A stretch of 64,000 nucleotides of DNA, from positions 1 to 64,000 of the forward strand of contig NZ_CP109966.1 of assembly GCF_026725475.1 (NCBI RefSeq), read 5' to 3'. Positions within the stretch are counted from its first letter, which is position 1. Each line of letters starts with the position of its first letter. Below the pieces are notes generated by a model. It made no database searches. It was not told where the DNA came from and saw only the letters and a list, made by a program, of their open reading frames with translations. The position numbers were made by a program, and so were the translations under genes. Positions 35,901 to 44,186 of the stretch are shown here, piece after piece. Source of the DNA: Catenovulum adriaticum (GTDB taxonomy: Bacteria; Pseudomonadota; Gammaproteobacteria; Enterobacterales; Alteromonadaceae).

Positions 35901-36021
35901 ACGGGGTTATAACTTAACTAACGAAAATCGATATGAATATGTCGGTCAAAATGAAGCTAACGTAAGCCGAATTAATTATGATGGTCGAACTTATACAGCG
36001 GATATTCAATTTACTTTTTAA
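32962..36021 (+). CDS. TonB-dependent receptor (putative sulfated-oligosaccharide transporter)
   Basis: A 1019-residue outer-membrane receptor. A signal peptide (about 1-33, ending AVAA) is followed by a TonB-box-like TETIEVTGVR and a plug (about 55-180: SAADIGSLPALDLGEALQAI, PGVQVNREGERRSSDINLRG). The barrel ends with Phe (YTADIQFTF). A good ribosome site (AAAGGA) precedes it. It is unrelated in detail to the phosphorus-region receptors. Its place between sulfatases and rhamnose genes suggests import of sulfated rhamnose-containing oligosaccharides. No SusD partner is present, as expected in gammaproteobacteria. Confidence 0.9.
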   Translation: MAKSTTRTPYRLNQLVIALSTAGLLCSMNQAVAAEDETETIEVTGVRSSLEHALNTKREAPSIVDAISAADIGSLPALDLGEALQAIPGVQVNREGERRSSDINLRGLPGSFVKTTANGQSFATPSRSASPVGSPNPFGSFDASVFDGVTVIKSPTAAHQEGGVAGIVDKQLQRALAKPDGRYAVSLGTRYEESNDSFDTEVRLQASKHLIKDKLAVSFKLGYSDQHFRRDSVLFARKEIFDEIVYPGYEDWFADQVAAGNLPENAVVKASSTVQQLAEVSRGDKLSFAGNLEWKATDKLKLGVDLLYTQRDLKDGNFEQISSEVRNRGQSNPASHWDEHYIIPVGDEVPFLTGYSTNGDGEQVPNYAISNVKLENATYVPANRIFGFFEKAQGVFFNLDYQSDDWVIDAIVSHSESENIFNQTGFDFRLQGSANDSVEPTGITTLINTGRGDLDKMDISYDGWQDIDYNQAFKAGNPLNLNVGDVNDPKNLSFYILGRYDNPKREMSAIDLNFKRYVDFEILGEGLKVNTIHFGGRHSSETLENKDFTPSSGFIDHTAISDEFISDEILAETVNPWFNGDIPNSAGSDGGWLSLNMPHIVDVLQNGMDERIAASDNPDEFIRLPNGFVARTERNTNNVEDRWETQFTADQDITAAYFMADFEGELGDILYTGNLGARYVSTENTVDGFDQSFIDGTTQWEAVPTSFSKDYSHVLPSVNVSFELTDDIILRMASSKGIVRPNLRAQTPVLSVSESESRITIDTPKADVDPYESNNYDLSLEWYNREGSAISLGVFKKDISGIFSTNKICPQPGEEFADAVASYTGELKRTDLADGTFTCEQVEEYTQEDGDIVNRTVDFDYTFNGSSKIEVTGYEVAIQQKLDFLPYPWNGIGGVLNYSYVENETDGEEGLVGISPNSYNAIAYYENDGLSVRLAYNYRDEYLLSGGQSFGGPDQKSVKARGQLDMSASYKINSFTKISVRGYNLTNENRYEYVGQNEANVSRINYDGRTYTADIQFTF

Positions 36022-36038
36022 TTGTAATTAATATCATT

Positions 36039-36073
36039 AAAAACGCTTACAATTTGTTTGTAGGCGTTTTTTT
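36039..36073 (+). terminator. Terminator after the TonB receptor
   Basis: AAAACGCTTACAA pairs with TTGTAGGCGTTTT (one mismatch), followed by more T. It starts about 18 bases after the receptor stop. Confidence 0.8.
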
Positions 36074-36142
36074 ATTCAGTTTTATGTAGGTGGCTGAATG
36101 TGTAAACTCTTCTAGCTCATCATTTTCCAACTTCATGCTCAT
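36047..36142 (-). CDS. Possible 31-residue small protein with strong ribosome site
   Basis: ATG at 36140-36142 on the minus strand, seven bases after a near-perfect GGAGGT. It encodes a short acidic start (MSMKLENDELEEFT) and a basic end. The start resembles the beginning of small phage DUF4224-type proteins (ND-ELEELT), so it may be a truncated remnant. Its 3' end lies inside the receptor terminator. Whether it is expressed is unknown. Confidence 0.35.
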   Translation of the reverse strand: MSMKLENDELEEFTHSATYIKLNKKTPTNKL

Positions 36143-36510
36143 CGTTGACACCTCCAAAATAATATTAAAGTAATTTTAGCTACTTGCTCAATGAGCGTTC
36201 GCCTATTACTACCAACTTTAATCGATGCTTTGGGGCAAATAACCCGAATATTCGTATTACATTGATGAAAATATTTGATGGTAAATGCTAATATTTTTTT
36301 CATTGTTATCGTTTCTTGATTTTAAATTATGTAAAGGAAAAATAACGGATGGATTAAATTGTCATTTTAAATCAATTTAATTTAAAATTAGTCTGTTGAA
36401 TATAACTTAAGTTTAAATACGAATCGCCATAACGCATGGTCGATTAAATGAGATTGTTTTTATTTTATAAAAATGTCACTGCAAAAATAAAGGCTGCCTT
36501 ATTAAGTTTA

Positions 36511-36544
36511 ACTGTTATTAGCTGAGTGAGTTCAGAATAACAGT
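36511..36544. promoter_or_regulatory. Inverted repeat upstream of the rhamnose mutarotase gene
   Basis: ACTGTTATT (36511-36519) and AATAACAGT (36536-36544): perfect 9-bp arms, 16 bases apart, ending 29 bases before the ATG. A candidate operator or leader hairpin. The rest of the 36143-36510 gap shows nothing I can name. Confidence 0.4.
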
Positions 36545-36573
36545 ATCAGTGAACAACAGAAGAGGAATTAAAA

Positions 36574-36888
36574 ATGGAAAAAATTGCGTTAGTCATGACA
36601 CTGCTGCCGGGCTACGAAGCTGAATATAAAAAGCGTCATGATGAAATATGGCCAGAATTAGTAACTTGCTTAAAATCGGCTGGAGTGTCTGATTATTCAA
36701 TCTTTTTTGAAAAAGAGTCTAACAAGTTGTTCGCTGTATTAAAGCGTACCTCTGATCATAAAATGGATCAACTACCGTTAGAACCTATTGTGAAAAAATG
36801 GTGGGCTTTTATGGCTGATATTATGGAAACGAATGAAGATAATTCACCTAAAACAAATTCATTAGATAGGGTGTTTCATCTTGAATAA
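36574..36888 (+). CDS. rhaM: L-rhamnose mutarotase
   Basis: A 104-residue cytosolic enzyme that interconverts the alpha and beta anomers of L-rhamnose. It has the typical length and motifs: YKKRHDEIWPE with the catalytic His 22, a central SDYSIFFEKESNKLFAVLKR strand pair, the KKWWAFMADIM helix and the conserved end NSPKTNSLDRVFHLE. The ribosome site AGAGGAA lies eight bases upstream. It is convergent with the DeoR gene, sharing a terminator, and lies close to the isomerase and aldolase genes of the same pathway. Confidence 0.93.
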   Translation: MEKIALVMTLLPGYEAEYKKRHDEIWPELVTCLKSAGVSDYSIFFEKESNKLFAVLKRTSDHKMDQLPLEPIVKKWWAFMADIMETNEDNSPKTNSLDRVFHLE

Positions 36889-36934
36889 ATAATTTAATCA
36901 GTGGTAAGTTAAATAACTAGGCCTTTAAATTTTT

Positions 36935-36975
36935 AGAGTAAAGTGTTCAAATTTTTATTTAGAACACTTTACTCT
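36935..36975. terminator. Bidirectional terminator between rhaM and the DeoR gene
   Basis: Perfect 14-bp inverted repeat AGAGTAAAGTGTTC and GAACACTTTACTCT with a 13-base AT loop, between convergent genes. Confidence 0.75.
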
Positions 36976-36993
36976 TGAGCTTTTTATTTTTGA

Positions 36994-37791
36994 CTATTGC
37001 TGTACTTCTGGTTGCGGCGCTTCAACCATAATCACTTCAATCCCGTTTTGTTTAAATTGCTCAACTAATTTAGGATCCGCGTTAGAATCTGTAATAAGTA
37101 TATCAACGTCAGATAAAGGGCAGAAAATAAAGTTACTTCTTTGACCTAATTTTGAACTATCAGCTAATACCACCAGTTTCTCTGTTTGTTTTCTGAGTTT
37201 TTGTTCTGAGCGTATTAACAATGGATCGGATTCCATAACGCCAAATTCACCAATACCTGGTGTACCCATAAACATCATTTTGCTGTGATAATATTCAATT
37301 GTATCTTTATCGTATGAGCTTAAGATGATACCTTGCTCACGATAAATCTCACCGCCAGGTACAGATACTTGGCTGTCGCCGTTTTCAACAATATTTTGTG
37401 CCAGCACAAATGAATTAGTTAAGATATTGAGGCGTCGGCCAGGTAAAAACTCACCCATCATATAAGTAGAAGAACCACCGTTTATAATAATTGGATCGTC
37501 GTCTGCACAAAGCTCAACTGCTTTTTTAGCAATTAACTTTTTAACGTCTGTATGTTTTTGCTGATTAACTAGAAAAGCCGAACTTGAAATGTGTTTTTTT
37601 CTTGGTTCGCTGCTAACTGACTCTGCGCCACCTCTAATTTTTATCAGCTGTTCCTTTTTCGCCATTTTTACGATATCACGTCGTATTGTGGCCTCAGATG
37701 AATTCAAACGGTCGGTTAAATCACGAACACTTGCAAATCTTTGTTCATCTAAAATGTCTAATATTAATTGTTGTCTATGTTTTTCTAACAT
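36994..37791 (-). CDS. DeoR-family transcriptional regulator of rhamnose genes
   Basis: A 265-residue repressor-type protein. The N-terminal DeoR helix-turn-helix spans about residues 5-57 (QLILDILDEQRFASVRDLTD, SSEATIRRDIVKM). The C-terminal sugar-phosphate-sensing domain spans about 80-240 (ADDDPIIINGGSSTYMMGEF, ILTNSFVLAQNI, GGEIYREQGIILS, LVVLADSSKLG). It is divergent from the rhamnulose-phosphate aldolase fusion, so it most likely represses that operon until a pathway intermediate such as rhamnulose 1-phosphate appears. A 7-bp palindrome at 37917-37935 is a candidate operator. Confidence 0.9.
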   Translation of the reverse strand: MLEKHRQQLILDILDEQRFASVRDLTDRLNSSEATIRRDIVKMAKKEQLIKIRGGAESVSSEPRKKHISSSAFLVNQQKHTDVKKLIAKKAVELCADDDPIIINGGSSTYMMGEFLPGRRLNILTNSFVLAQNIVENGDSQVSVPGGEIYREQGIILSSYDKDTIEYYHSKMMFMGTPGIGEFGVMESDPLLIRSEQKLRKQTEKLVVLADSSKLGQRSNFIFCPLSDVDILITDSNADPKLVEQFKQNGIEVIMVEAPQPEVQQ

Positions 37792-37916
37792 TAATGAATT
37801 TCCTTTTTAGAGCAAGGCGTGAGTGCTCAATTTTCAGCGTAAAATTAATAATTTAATCAATTATAGCATTTACGACTTAGGGAGACAATTTATGATTGTT
37901 TTAATCTGGAGATATG

Positions 37917-37935
37917 CATTGTTTTCTTAACAATG
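37917..37935. promoter_or_regulatory. Candidate operator in the DeoR-rhaD divergent region
   Basis: CATTGTT, 5 bases, AACAATG: perfect 7-bp arms, in the 343-base gap between the regulator and its probable target. A GAAAACGTTAC stretch at about 38093-38103 is a second point of interest. Neither can be tied to the protein by sequence alone. Confidence 0.4.
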
Positions 37936-38134
37936 GCGACAAATTTATTCAAATTTACCTTATGCTAGTCTATTGTAACCAACTATCTTAGAGAAATAAT
38001 TATATTAAATTAAAATTTAATATAATGTGATTGAAATTGAGTGGTTGTGCTTGACTGTGTTCATTTTGAGTGTATTATTAAATATATATATTGAAAACGT
38101 TACTTAATTGCTTACATTTGGAGCTCGTCTGTAT

Positions 38135-40327
38135 ATGCAAGACTCAAAAATAAAATTTAAACATGTTAATTACCTATGGGAAGATTCTGTAGCGGATAAG
38201 CTTGATCCAATTGGAAGTTTAGTTTATCGCTCAAACATTTTAGGTGCCGATCAACGCATTACTAACACAGGTGGTGGTAATACTTCAGCTAAGTTAATGG
38301 AAACTGACCCATTAACAGGGGAAGAAGTTGAAGTATTATGGGTTAAAGGTTCTGGTGGTGATTTAAGAACGTCAAAAAAAGAAAACTTTTCTTCATTATA
38401 TCAAGATAAGTTAACTGCTTTAGACGACAAATACCAAACTTTACCTGAAAAAGGCTATAAGTCAGCAGGTGAAGATGCGATGGTTGGTATGTTTAAACAT
38501 TGTAATTTTTGTTTAAACCCAAGAGCATCATCTATTGATACACCATTGCATTCAATGATTGATGAAAAGCATGTCGATCATTTACACCCTAATTCAGTTA
38601 TCGCGATTGCATCTTGTAAAGATCAAAAAGAATTAACTGAAACTATTTGGGGCGGTAAGTTAGCTTATGTACCTTGGATGCGCCCAGGTTGGGAAGCAGC
38701 TAAAGTATGCGAAAAAGCATATGAAGATAACCCTGATATTGTGGGTATTTTATTAGGTCAGCATGGTCATACTAACTGGAGCTCAGAAAGCAAAAGTTGT
38801 TATGAAACCTCTTTATGGGTAATAGAAACCGCTGCTCGTTATATTGAAGAACACGATAAAGGCGAGATGACATTTGGTGGTGCTAAAGTAGAAAGTTTAC
38901 CTGAAGAAGCTCGTACTGAATTATTAGCTAAATTCTTGCCTGTTGCTCGTGGTGTTTTATCAAATAAAGTTAAATTTATTGGTACGGTACAATCTGACGA
39001 AAATGCACTCCGTTTTGTAAATAGTGTAGATGCGCCTCGTTTAGCTAAATTAGGTACGTCTTGTCCGGATCATTTCCTACGTACAAAAATCCAGCCTTTA
39101 TACATAGATTTCAACCCGCAACAGGATAGCTTCGAAACCCTAGTTGAAAAACTAAAAGCAGGTATTGAGCAATATCGTTTAGATTATATTGAGTATTACA
39201 ATAACTGTAAACGCGATGACTCACCAGCGATGAGAGATCCTAGCCCTACCGTTATTTTAATTCCAGGTGTTGGTATTATCGGTTGGGGTAAAAATAAATC
39301 TGAATCACGCGTAACAACTGAATTTTATAACTGTGCTATTGAAGTTATGCGCGGCGCTGAAGCAATTAGTGAATACACAGCATTACCACAGCAAGAAGCA
39401 TTTGATATTGAATACTGGGCATTAGAAGAAGCTAAGCTTCAGCGTATGCCTAAAGAAGCGCCTTTAGCTCGTGATGTCGTAGTGGTAATTGGTGCGGGTG
39501 ATGGTATTGGTAAAGAAACAGCGTTCCGTGTTGCAAAAGAAGGCGCGCATGTTGTTTGTGCTGATTTACGTGTTGAAGCCGCGCAAAAAACGGCTGACGA
39601 ATTAACTGCCATTTATGGGCAAGGTATCGGGGTTGCTGGTACAGGTATCTCTGGTTGTGGCGCCGCGATTGCTGCACAAGTCAATATTACCGAGCGCGAA
39701 AGTGTTCAAAAAATGTTTGAGCAAGTTATTTTAGCTTATGGCGGTATTGATAAAGTGATTGTCACTGCTGGGGTTTTCTTAGCGCCAGGTCAAGCCGGCA
39801 TGAGCAACGATCAACAATTTGATGTTAGCTTTGCTGTTAATGTTAAAGGCGGTTACATTGTTGGTACAGAAGCCAACGAAATTTGGAAAGCGCAAGGCCT
39901 TAAAGGGGCAATGGTATTAACTACCAGTGTTAATGCAGCAGTATCTAAAAAAGGTTCTTTAGCGTACGACACATCAAAAGCAGCGGCTAACCACTTAGTT
40001 CGTGAATTAGCGGTTGAGTTGTCACCATTAGTGAATGTGAATGGCTTAGCGCCTGCAACGGTAGTTAAAGGTAGCACTATGTTCCCTCGTGACCGAGTGA
40101 TTGCTTCTTTAACTAAATATAATGTGGAATTCACAGAAGCTGATTCTGATGACGACTTGCGTGATAAATTAGCCAACTTCTACGCGCAGCGTACGTTAAC
40201 TAAATCACCAATCACGCCAGAAGATCAAGCAGAAGCTGCTTATTTAATGGTTTCGGGTCAGTTAAGTAAAACAACCGGCCAAATCATTAGTGTAGATGGT
40301 GGTTTGCACGAAGCATTCTTACGATAA
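38135..40327 (+). CDS. Bifunctional rhamnulose-1-phosphate aldolase/lactaldehyde dehydrogenase
   Basis: A 730-residue fusion enzyme. I take ATG 38135 (MQDSKIKFKH), with GGAG upstream, rather than the in-frame TTG at 38108. The N-terminal half (about 1-430) is a class II aldolase domain (ITNTGGGNTSAK, WVKGSGGDLRTS, HLHPNSVIAIA, LLGQHGHTNW). The C-terminal half (about 445-730) is a short-chain dehydrogenase with the nucleotide motif GAGDGIGKE, catalytic YDTSK and the ending GQIISVDGG. Such fusions cleave L-rhamnulose 1-phosphate to dihydroxyacetone phosphate and L-lactaldehyde and oxidise the latter to L-lactate with NAD+. First gene of the aldolase-isomerase-permease run. Confidence 0.92.
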   Translation: MQDSKIKFKHVNYLWEDSVADKLDPIGSLVYRSNILGADQRITNTGGGNTSAKLMETDPLTGEEVEVLWVKGSGGDLRTSKKENFSSLYQDKLTALDDKYQTLPEKGYKSAGEDAMVGMFKHCNFCLNPRASSIDTPLHSMIDEKHVDHLHPNSVIAIASCKDQKELTETIWGGKLAYVPWMRPGWEAAKVCEKAYEDNPDIVGILLGQHGHTNWSSESKSCYETSLWVIETAARYIEEHDKGEMTFGGAKVESLPEEARTELLAKFLPVARGVLSNKVKFIGTVQSDENALRFVNSVDAPRLAKLGTSCPDHFLRTKIQPLYIDFNPQQDSFETLVEKLKAGIEQYRLDYIEYYNNCKRDDSPAMRDPSPTVILIPGVGIIGWGKNKSESRVTTEFYNCAIEVMRGAEAISEYTALPQQEAFDIEYWALEEAKLQRMPKEAPLARDVVVVIGAGDGIGKETAFRVAKEGAHVVCADLRVEAAQKTADELTAIYGQGIGVAGTGISGCGAAIAAQVNITERESVQKMFEQVILAYGGIDKVIVTAGVFLAPGQAGMSNDQQFDVSFAVNVKGGYIVGTEANEIWKAQGLKGAMVLTTSVNAAVSKKGSLAYDTSKAAANHLVRELAVELSPLVNVNGLAPATVVKGSTMFPRDRVIASLTKYNVEFTEADSDDDLRDKLANFYAQRTLTKSPITPEDQAEAAYLMVSGQLSKTTGQIISVDGGLHEAFLR

Positions 40328-40345
40328 ACTAAATTAACTTTTTTA

Positions 40346-40370
40346 GAGCTCTTATTAAGAGCTCCTTTTT
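40346..40370 (+). terminator. Hairpin with T-run between aldolase fusion and isomerase genes
   Basis: GAGCTCTT-ATT-AAGAGCTC then CTTTTT. It lies within the operon, 19 bases after the aldolase stop, and may lower read-through into the isomerase gene or protect the mRNA 3' end. Confidence 0.65.
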
Positions 40371-40385
40371 AGAAGAGTAGAAAAT

Positions 40386-41678
40386 ATGACAAAACGTATA
40401 GATAAAGGCCTAATTGCAGAAGAAAATGCAAAACTAGAAGGTTTTTTAAAACAAGATTACGAAGCATTAGGTGCTAAATTAGCTCGTGAGAACATTAACA
40501 TTGATGAGATCACAGCTAAAGCTGAAGAATTTCAAATTGCTGTTCCATCATGGGGTACAGGTACCGGTGGTACACGTTTTGCTCGTTTCCCAGGTATTGG
40601 CGAGCCACGTAACATTTGGGAAAAATTAGAAGATAGCGCAGTTATCAACGATTTATCTCAGTGTACTGAGCGTGTTTCTCCGCATTTCCCTTGGGATAAA
40701 GTTGATGACTTTAAAGAATTAAAGCAAACGTCTGATGCGTTAGACCTTAAATGGGATTCAATTAACTCAAACACTTTCCAAGATCAAGCTGGCCAAGAGC
40801 ATAGCTTTAAATACGGAAGTTTGAGCAATACAAGCGCTGAATCTCGTGATTTAGCCATTCAACACAACTTAGATTGTATTGAATATGGTAAAGCTTTAGA
40901 TTCAAAAACCTTAACAGTTTGGGTTGGTGATGGTTCTAATCATCCGGGTCAACAGCACTTTCAAGGTGCTTTTGAGCGTTATTTAGAAAGCATGAAGAAA
41001 ATTTATGCCGGTCTTCCATCTGATTGGGAATTACACATCGAGCATAAAATGTTTGAGCCTGCGTTTTACTCAACCATCATTCAAGATTGGGGCAGCAACA
41101 TTTTAGCGGCGATGGAATTAGGTCCACAAGCTAAGTCATTAGTTGATTTAGGCCACCATGCGCCAAATGTAAACATCGAAATGATTGTTTCTCGCTTAAT
41201 CCAATTTAAAAAGTTAGGTGGTTTCCACTTTAACGATTCTAAATATGGTGATGACGATTTAGATAGCGGTAGTTTACATCCGTATCAACAGTTCTTAATT
41301 TTTAATGAATTAGTAGATGCTGAGTACCGTAAGCAAGAAGGGTTTGGTCCTAACTACATGCTTGACCAATCACACAATGTAACTGACCCAATTGAAAGTT
41401 TAGTTAACTCGGCCGCTAGTGTGCAGCGTTCATATGTATCTGCATTGATTGTTGATCGTGAAAAATTAACTGAATATCAAAATGCTAACGATGCACTTAT
41501 GTGTAGCAATACATTGAAAAAAGCGTTTACTACTGACGTATCGCCAATTTTAGAAATGGCACGTTTGCGTAAAGGCGGGGCAATCGACCCAATCGCTGTG
41601 TATCGTAAATCAGGTTACCGCGCACAAGCGGGTGTTGAACGTCCAAATAGCGGCGGCAATGGCTCTGGTATTGTATAA
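40386..41678 (+). CDS. rhaI: L-rhamnose isomerase (RhaI type)
   Basis: A 430-residue isomerase, the same length as the Pseudomonas stutzeri-type RhaI and unlike E. coli RhaA. It converts L-rhamnose to L-rhamnulose in a TIM barrel with two metal ions. Landmarks are PSWGTGTGGTRFARFPG, RVSPHFPWD, WVGDGSNHPGQ (metal-site Asp and His), IEHKMFEPAFYSTIIQDWG (Glu and Lys of the active site), VDLGHHAPNVNIE (His) and GGFHFNDSKYGDDDLDSG (Asp cluster). It lies 58 bases after the aldolase fusion and 178 before the permease. Identification is firm. Confidence 0.93.
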   Translation: MTKRIDKGLIAEENAKLEGFLKQDYEALGAKLARENINIDEITAKAEEFQIAVPSWGTGTGGTRFARFPGIGEPRNIWEKLEDSAVINDLSQCTERVSPHFPWDKVDDFKELKQTSDALDLKWDSINSNTFQDQAGQEHSFKYGSLSNTSAESRDLAIQHNLDCIEYGKALDSKTLTVWVGDGSNHPGQQHFQGAFERYLESMKKIYAGLPSDWELHIEHKMFEPAFYSTIIQDWGSNILAAMELGPQAKSLVDLGHHAPNVNIEMIVSRLIQFKKLGGFHFNDSKYGDDDLDSGSLHPYQQFLIFNELVDAEYRKQEGFGPNYMLDQSHNVTDPIESLVNSAASVQRSYVSALIVDREKLTEYQNANDALMCSNTLKKAFTTDVSPILEMARLRKGGAIDPIAVYRKSGYRAQAGVERPNSGGNGSGIV

Positions 41679-41704
41679 ATTTAATACATATTAGTCTTTT
41701 TAAG

Positions 41705-41738
41705 AGGTGAAGGTATAGTGTTATATCTTCACCTTTTT
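41705..41738 (+). terminator. Terminator-like hairpin between rhaI and the permease gene
   Basis: AGGTGAAG and CTTCACCT arms with extra pairing inside the loop, followed by TTTT. It would reduce transcription of the permease or mark separate units. Confidence 0.65.
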
Positions 41739-41856
41739 AGCATAAACAACCAAAATATAAAAAAGACAAAATTAAAAATTACAACAACAAAAAAAGTGAT
41801 TAAACCGTGAGCAAAAGCACTAATAGGTTTAAAAACTCACGATTTTGGAGGCTTAA

Positions 41857-43569
41857 ATGTCATCAGTAGAAGAATTTGAAAATCAACCGGTTGCACCCAA
41901 AAATCTACAAGGTGCAAAAACATTTGCCGCAAGCTATTCAGGTGAGCATGTCGCGGGGACCGAGTTTGTTATAGGCGCTTTATTTGTTTCATGGGGCGTG
42001 GGCGCTGCAGATATATTAATAGGTTTATTAATTGGTAACTTATTAGCTGTATTAACTTGGGGTTTAATTACAGCACCGATTGCCACGGATACTCGCTTAA
42101 CGTTATATGCGTATTTAGAAAAAATTGCAGGCCCGGGTACCATTAAATTATACAGTGTGATTAATGGCATACTCTTTTGTGTACTTGCTGGGGCAATGAT
42201 TACCGTTTCTGCTTCTGCTGTTCGGATATTATTTGGCATTCCTGATCAGGTTGGGTATTTTCCAACCGACTTACGCTTTGTACTAGTTGTATTAGGGGTA
42301 GGGGCAGTAGTTGTTTACATGGCCGTTAAAGGTTTTGAAAAACTTGCCGCCTTTGCCGAAATATGCGCCCCTTGGATGATTTTAATGTTCTTGGTAGGTG
42401 CACTTGTGATGTTACCGACAACGGTTGCTGCTACGGCAGGGGTTGATAGCATTAATAGCTTTAATGACTTTTTAACCGTTGCAAGTGAATCTATTTGGAA
42501 AGATACCGAAGGGGATATTGGTATTTGGCATGTTATCGCTTTTGCTTGGGTTGCTAACCTAGCAATGCACGGCAGCCTAGGCGATATGACGCTACTACGT
42601 TTTGCCAAAAAAGCAAAATATGGTTATTTTTCAGCTTTAGGTATGTTTATTGGTCACTATATGGCTTGGATTTGTGCGGGTATTATGGGCGCAGGCGCAG
42701 CTATTTTACTTAACACCAGCATTACCGCAATCGACCCAGGTTCAGTTGCTTATACCGCATTAGGTGCATCGGGTATTTTAGCGGTTATTATTGCTGGTTG
42801 GACTACCTCTAACCCAACAATCTATCGTGCCGGTTTAGCTTTTAGTTCGTTAAACCATGCTTGGGGCCGTACCCGTGTGACTATAGTCGTCGGCGTTATT
42901 ACCACCATTATTGCTTGCTCTCCGTTTGTATTTTCTGGTTTATTGGGTTTTGTTGGCTATATGGGTTTATTGCTTGCACCCGTTGGCGCTATTATTGTAA
43001 TCGAGCACTGGTTATTCCCTAAGCTGGGCTTAACGCGGTACTGGTCTAAGTATAAAGGCAACACCACTAACTGGGCTGCATTTATTACCTGGATTGTATC
43101 TATGGTGGGCGGTATTGCTGTTGAACAAGCTGGATTATTACATTTATTCTTTATGCTCATTCCAATTTGGATTTTTGCAACCTTGCTTTATATCGGTTTA
43201 GCGGTATTAATGGGAGCAAAAGCGACATACCCAGCAGCAGCTCAAGCTGAACAAACTGAACTTGAACGTAAACAAGTTGAGCAAAGCTATTTAAGAGATG
43301 AGTCAATTAAACAACAATCAAGCACAGAAAAACAGCGTTTACCTATGCTGGTTAATTTTGCGATTATCACAGCTTACGTTTCTTTAGCGGCTTGTCTTGC
43401 TATTGGTATTGCGGCTTGCATCGAACAAGAGGTTGAACTTGCTAGTAACGTGCTGATTTTCCCAACCTTAATTTATTTTGTGAGTGCAACTTATGCTTAC
43501 CTTGCAAAAAGTAAATTTGAAAAAACATCTTCTAATGTGTCTACAGGCCCTAGCACTGTAAACCCATAA
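41857..43569 (+). CDS. NCS1-like (cytosine/purine/allantoin-type) permease, candidate rhamnose transporter
   Basis: A 570-residue inner-membrane protein with about 12 to 14 hydrophobic helices and a charged cytosolic stretch near residues 465-505. The opening segment (GEHVAGTEFVIGALFVSWGV, ADILIGLLIGNLLAVLTWGL, ITAPIATDTR) and WTTSNPTIYRAGLAF mid-protein are typical of the NCS1 nucleobase-cation symporter-like family in the LeuT fold. Nothing else for sugar import is in the cluster: no RhaT, ABC importer or MFS gene. The position after rhaI therefore suggests it brings in L-rhamnose or a related product. The family is fairly sure; the substrate is inferred and would be unusual for the family. 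Confidence 0.78.
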   Translation: MSSVEEFENQPVAPKNLQGAKTFAASYSGEHVAGTEFVIGALFVSWGVGAADILIGLLIGNLLAVLTWGLITAPIATDTRLTLYAYLEKIAGPGTIKLYSVINGILFCVLAGAMITVSASAVRILFGIPDQVGYFPTDLRFVLVVLGVGAVVVYMAVKGFEKLAAFAEICAPWMILMFLVGALVMLPTTVAATAGVDSINSFNDFLTVASESIWKDTEGDIGIWHVIAFAWVANLAMHGSLGDMTLLRFAKKAKYGYFSALGMFIGHYMAWICAGIMGAGAAILLNTSITAIDPGSVAYTALGASGILAVIIAGWTTSNPTIYRAGLAFSSLNHAWGRTRVTIVVGVITTIIACSPFVFSGLLGFVGYMGLLLAPVGAIIVIEHWLFPKLGLTRYWSKYKGNTTNWAAFITWIVSMVGGIAVEQAGLLHLFFMLIPIWIFATLLYIGLAVLMGAKATYPAAAQAEQTELERKQVEQSYLRDESIKQQSSTEKQRLPMLVNFAIITAYVSLAACLAIGIAACIEQEVELASNVLIFPTLIYFVSATYAYLAKSKFEKTSSNVSTGPSTVNP

Positions 43570-43599
43570 ATATGTTTTTTTAATATCAGTCCCTGTGTG

Positions 43600-43632
43600 T
43601 CGGCTTTTTAAAGGACTAAAAAGTCGATTTTT
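43600..43632 (+). terminator. Terminator after the permease gene
   Basis: TCGGCTTTTTA and TAAAAAGTCGA (one mismatch) with a 6-base loop, then TTTTTC. Confidence 0.7.
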
Positions 43633-43651
43633 CTTACCTGTTACAGCCCAC

Positions 43652-43834
43652 CTAAAGCCCTTTTAAAAGTCGCTCAATTTTTGAATTACCCATATCCTTT
43701 GGGGGGACATAATTGTTAAATCGAATAAAGATACCAACCCAATGCAAATAAGATTTTTCGGTTGTGTAACGATAGTGTTTAGTTATGAGTTCCGTTTTAA
43801 TCGACTCGATAAATTTAGATTTAGCATCAACAAC
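43652..43834 (-). pseudogene. intI: Integron integrase IntI, N-terminal remnant
   Basis: Sixty codons on the minus strand read KSKFIESIKTELITKHYRY, TTEKSYLHWVGIFIRFNN, then PPKDMGNSKIERLLKGL and a stop. This aligns with the N-terminal core-binding domain of integron integrases, e.g. the Vibrio cholerae type: KS-F start, Y-K/R-T-E-YLHW, I-F-N/H-N, P-MG, E-L. A ribosome site (TAAGGAG) and ATG stand just upstream but are out of frame by a two-base indel (ATG-CT-AAATCTAAA). The whole catalytic part (over 250 residues, with the R-H-R-Y residues) is missing. The fragment diverges from the cassette-like genes on the plus strand, exactly as in a functional integron. Confidence 0.75.
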
Positions 43835-44186
43835 TCCTTAAACTCAAGTTATTGCTTACTTATACAGTTATAAATGGTGATCTACCAAAAACTCAGATTA
43901 TTTCTCGCTTTGTTTTTAATAAGGTATTGGTTTCTTGGAGATGGTAGTTATTTAACAATATGATTTTATTTATGTTTTTTAATAATGAATTTACATAACG
44001 ACCCTTTACGTGGCTCGCTTTGACGATAGGCTTGCTTTCTATCTGAAAATTCTTGTTGCTTTTTAAAGAGTTAATGCTTAAGTTTATGAAATTATTAATT
44101 TAAAGCTTATTGGAATGGCGTTGTTAAACTCAATGTTAAAAAGTTCTATACGCTCTTCTAATGAGTAAGCTGTTAGGTTTTTATCG
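43835..44186. other. Presumed attI region between integrase relic and first cassette
   Basis: About 350 bases without a gene, between the divergent integrase remnant and the first cassette-type gene. An attI site and cassette promoter would be expected here. GCGTTGTTAAAC near 44117-44128 could be a core site (GTT-type), but I cannot prove it. Confidence 0.3.

Noticed and set aside
38093..38103. LacI-type operator GAAAACGTTAC before the aldolase gene
   Set aside because: Not a complete palindrome, and the adjacent regulator is DeoR-type; kept only as a note.
41934..42608. Two minus-strand open frames opposite the permease gene
   Set aside because: Shadows of a strongly coding gene; low-complexity translations without ribosome sites.
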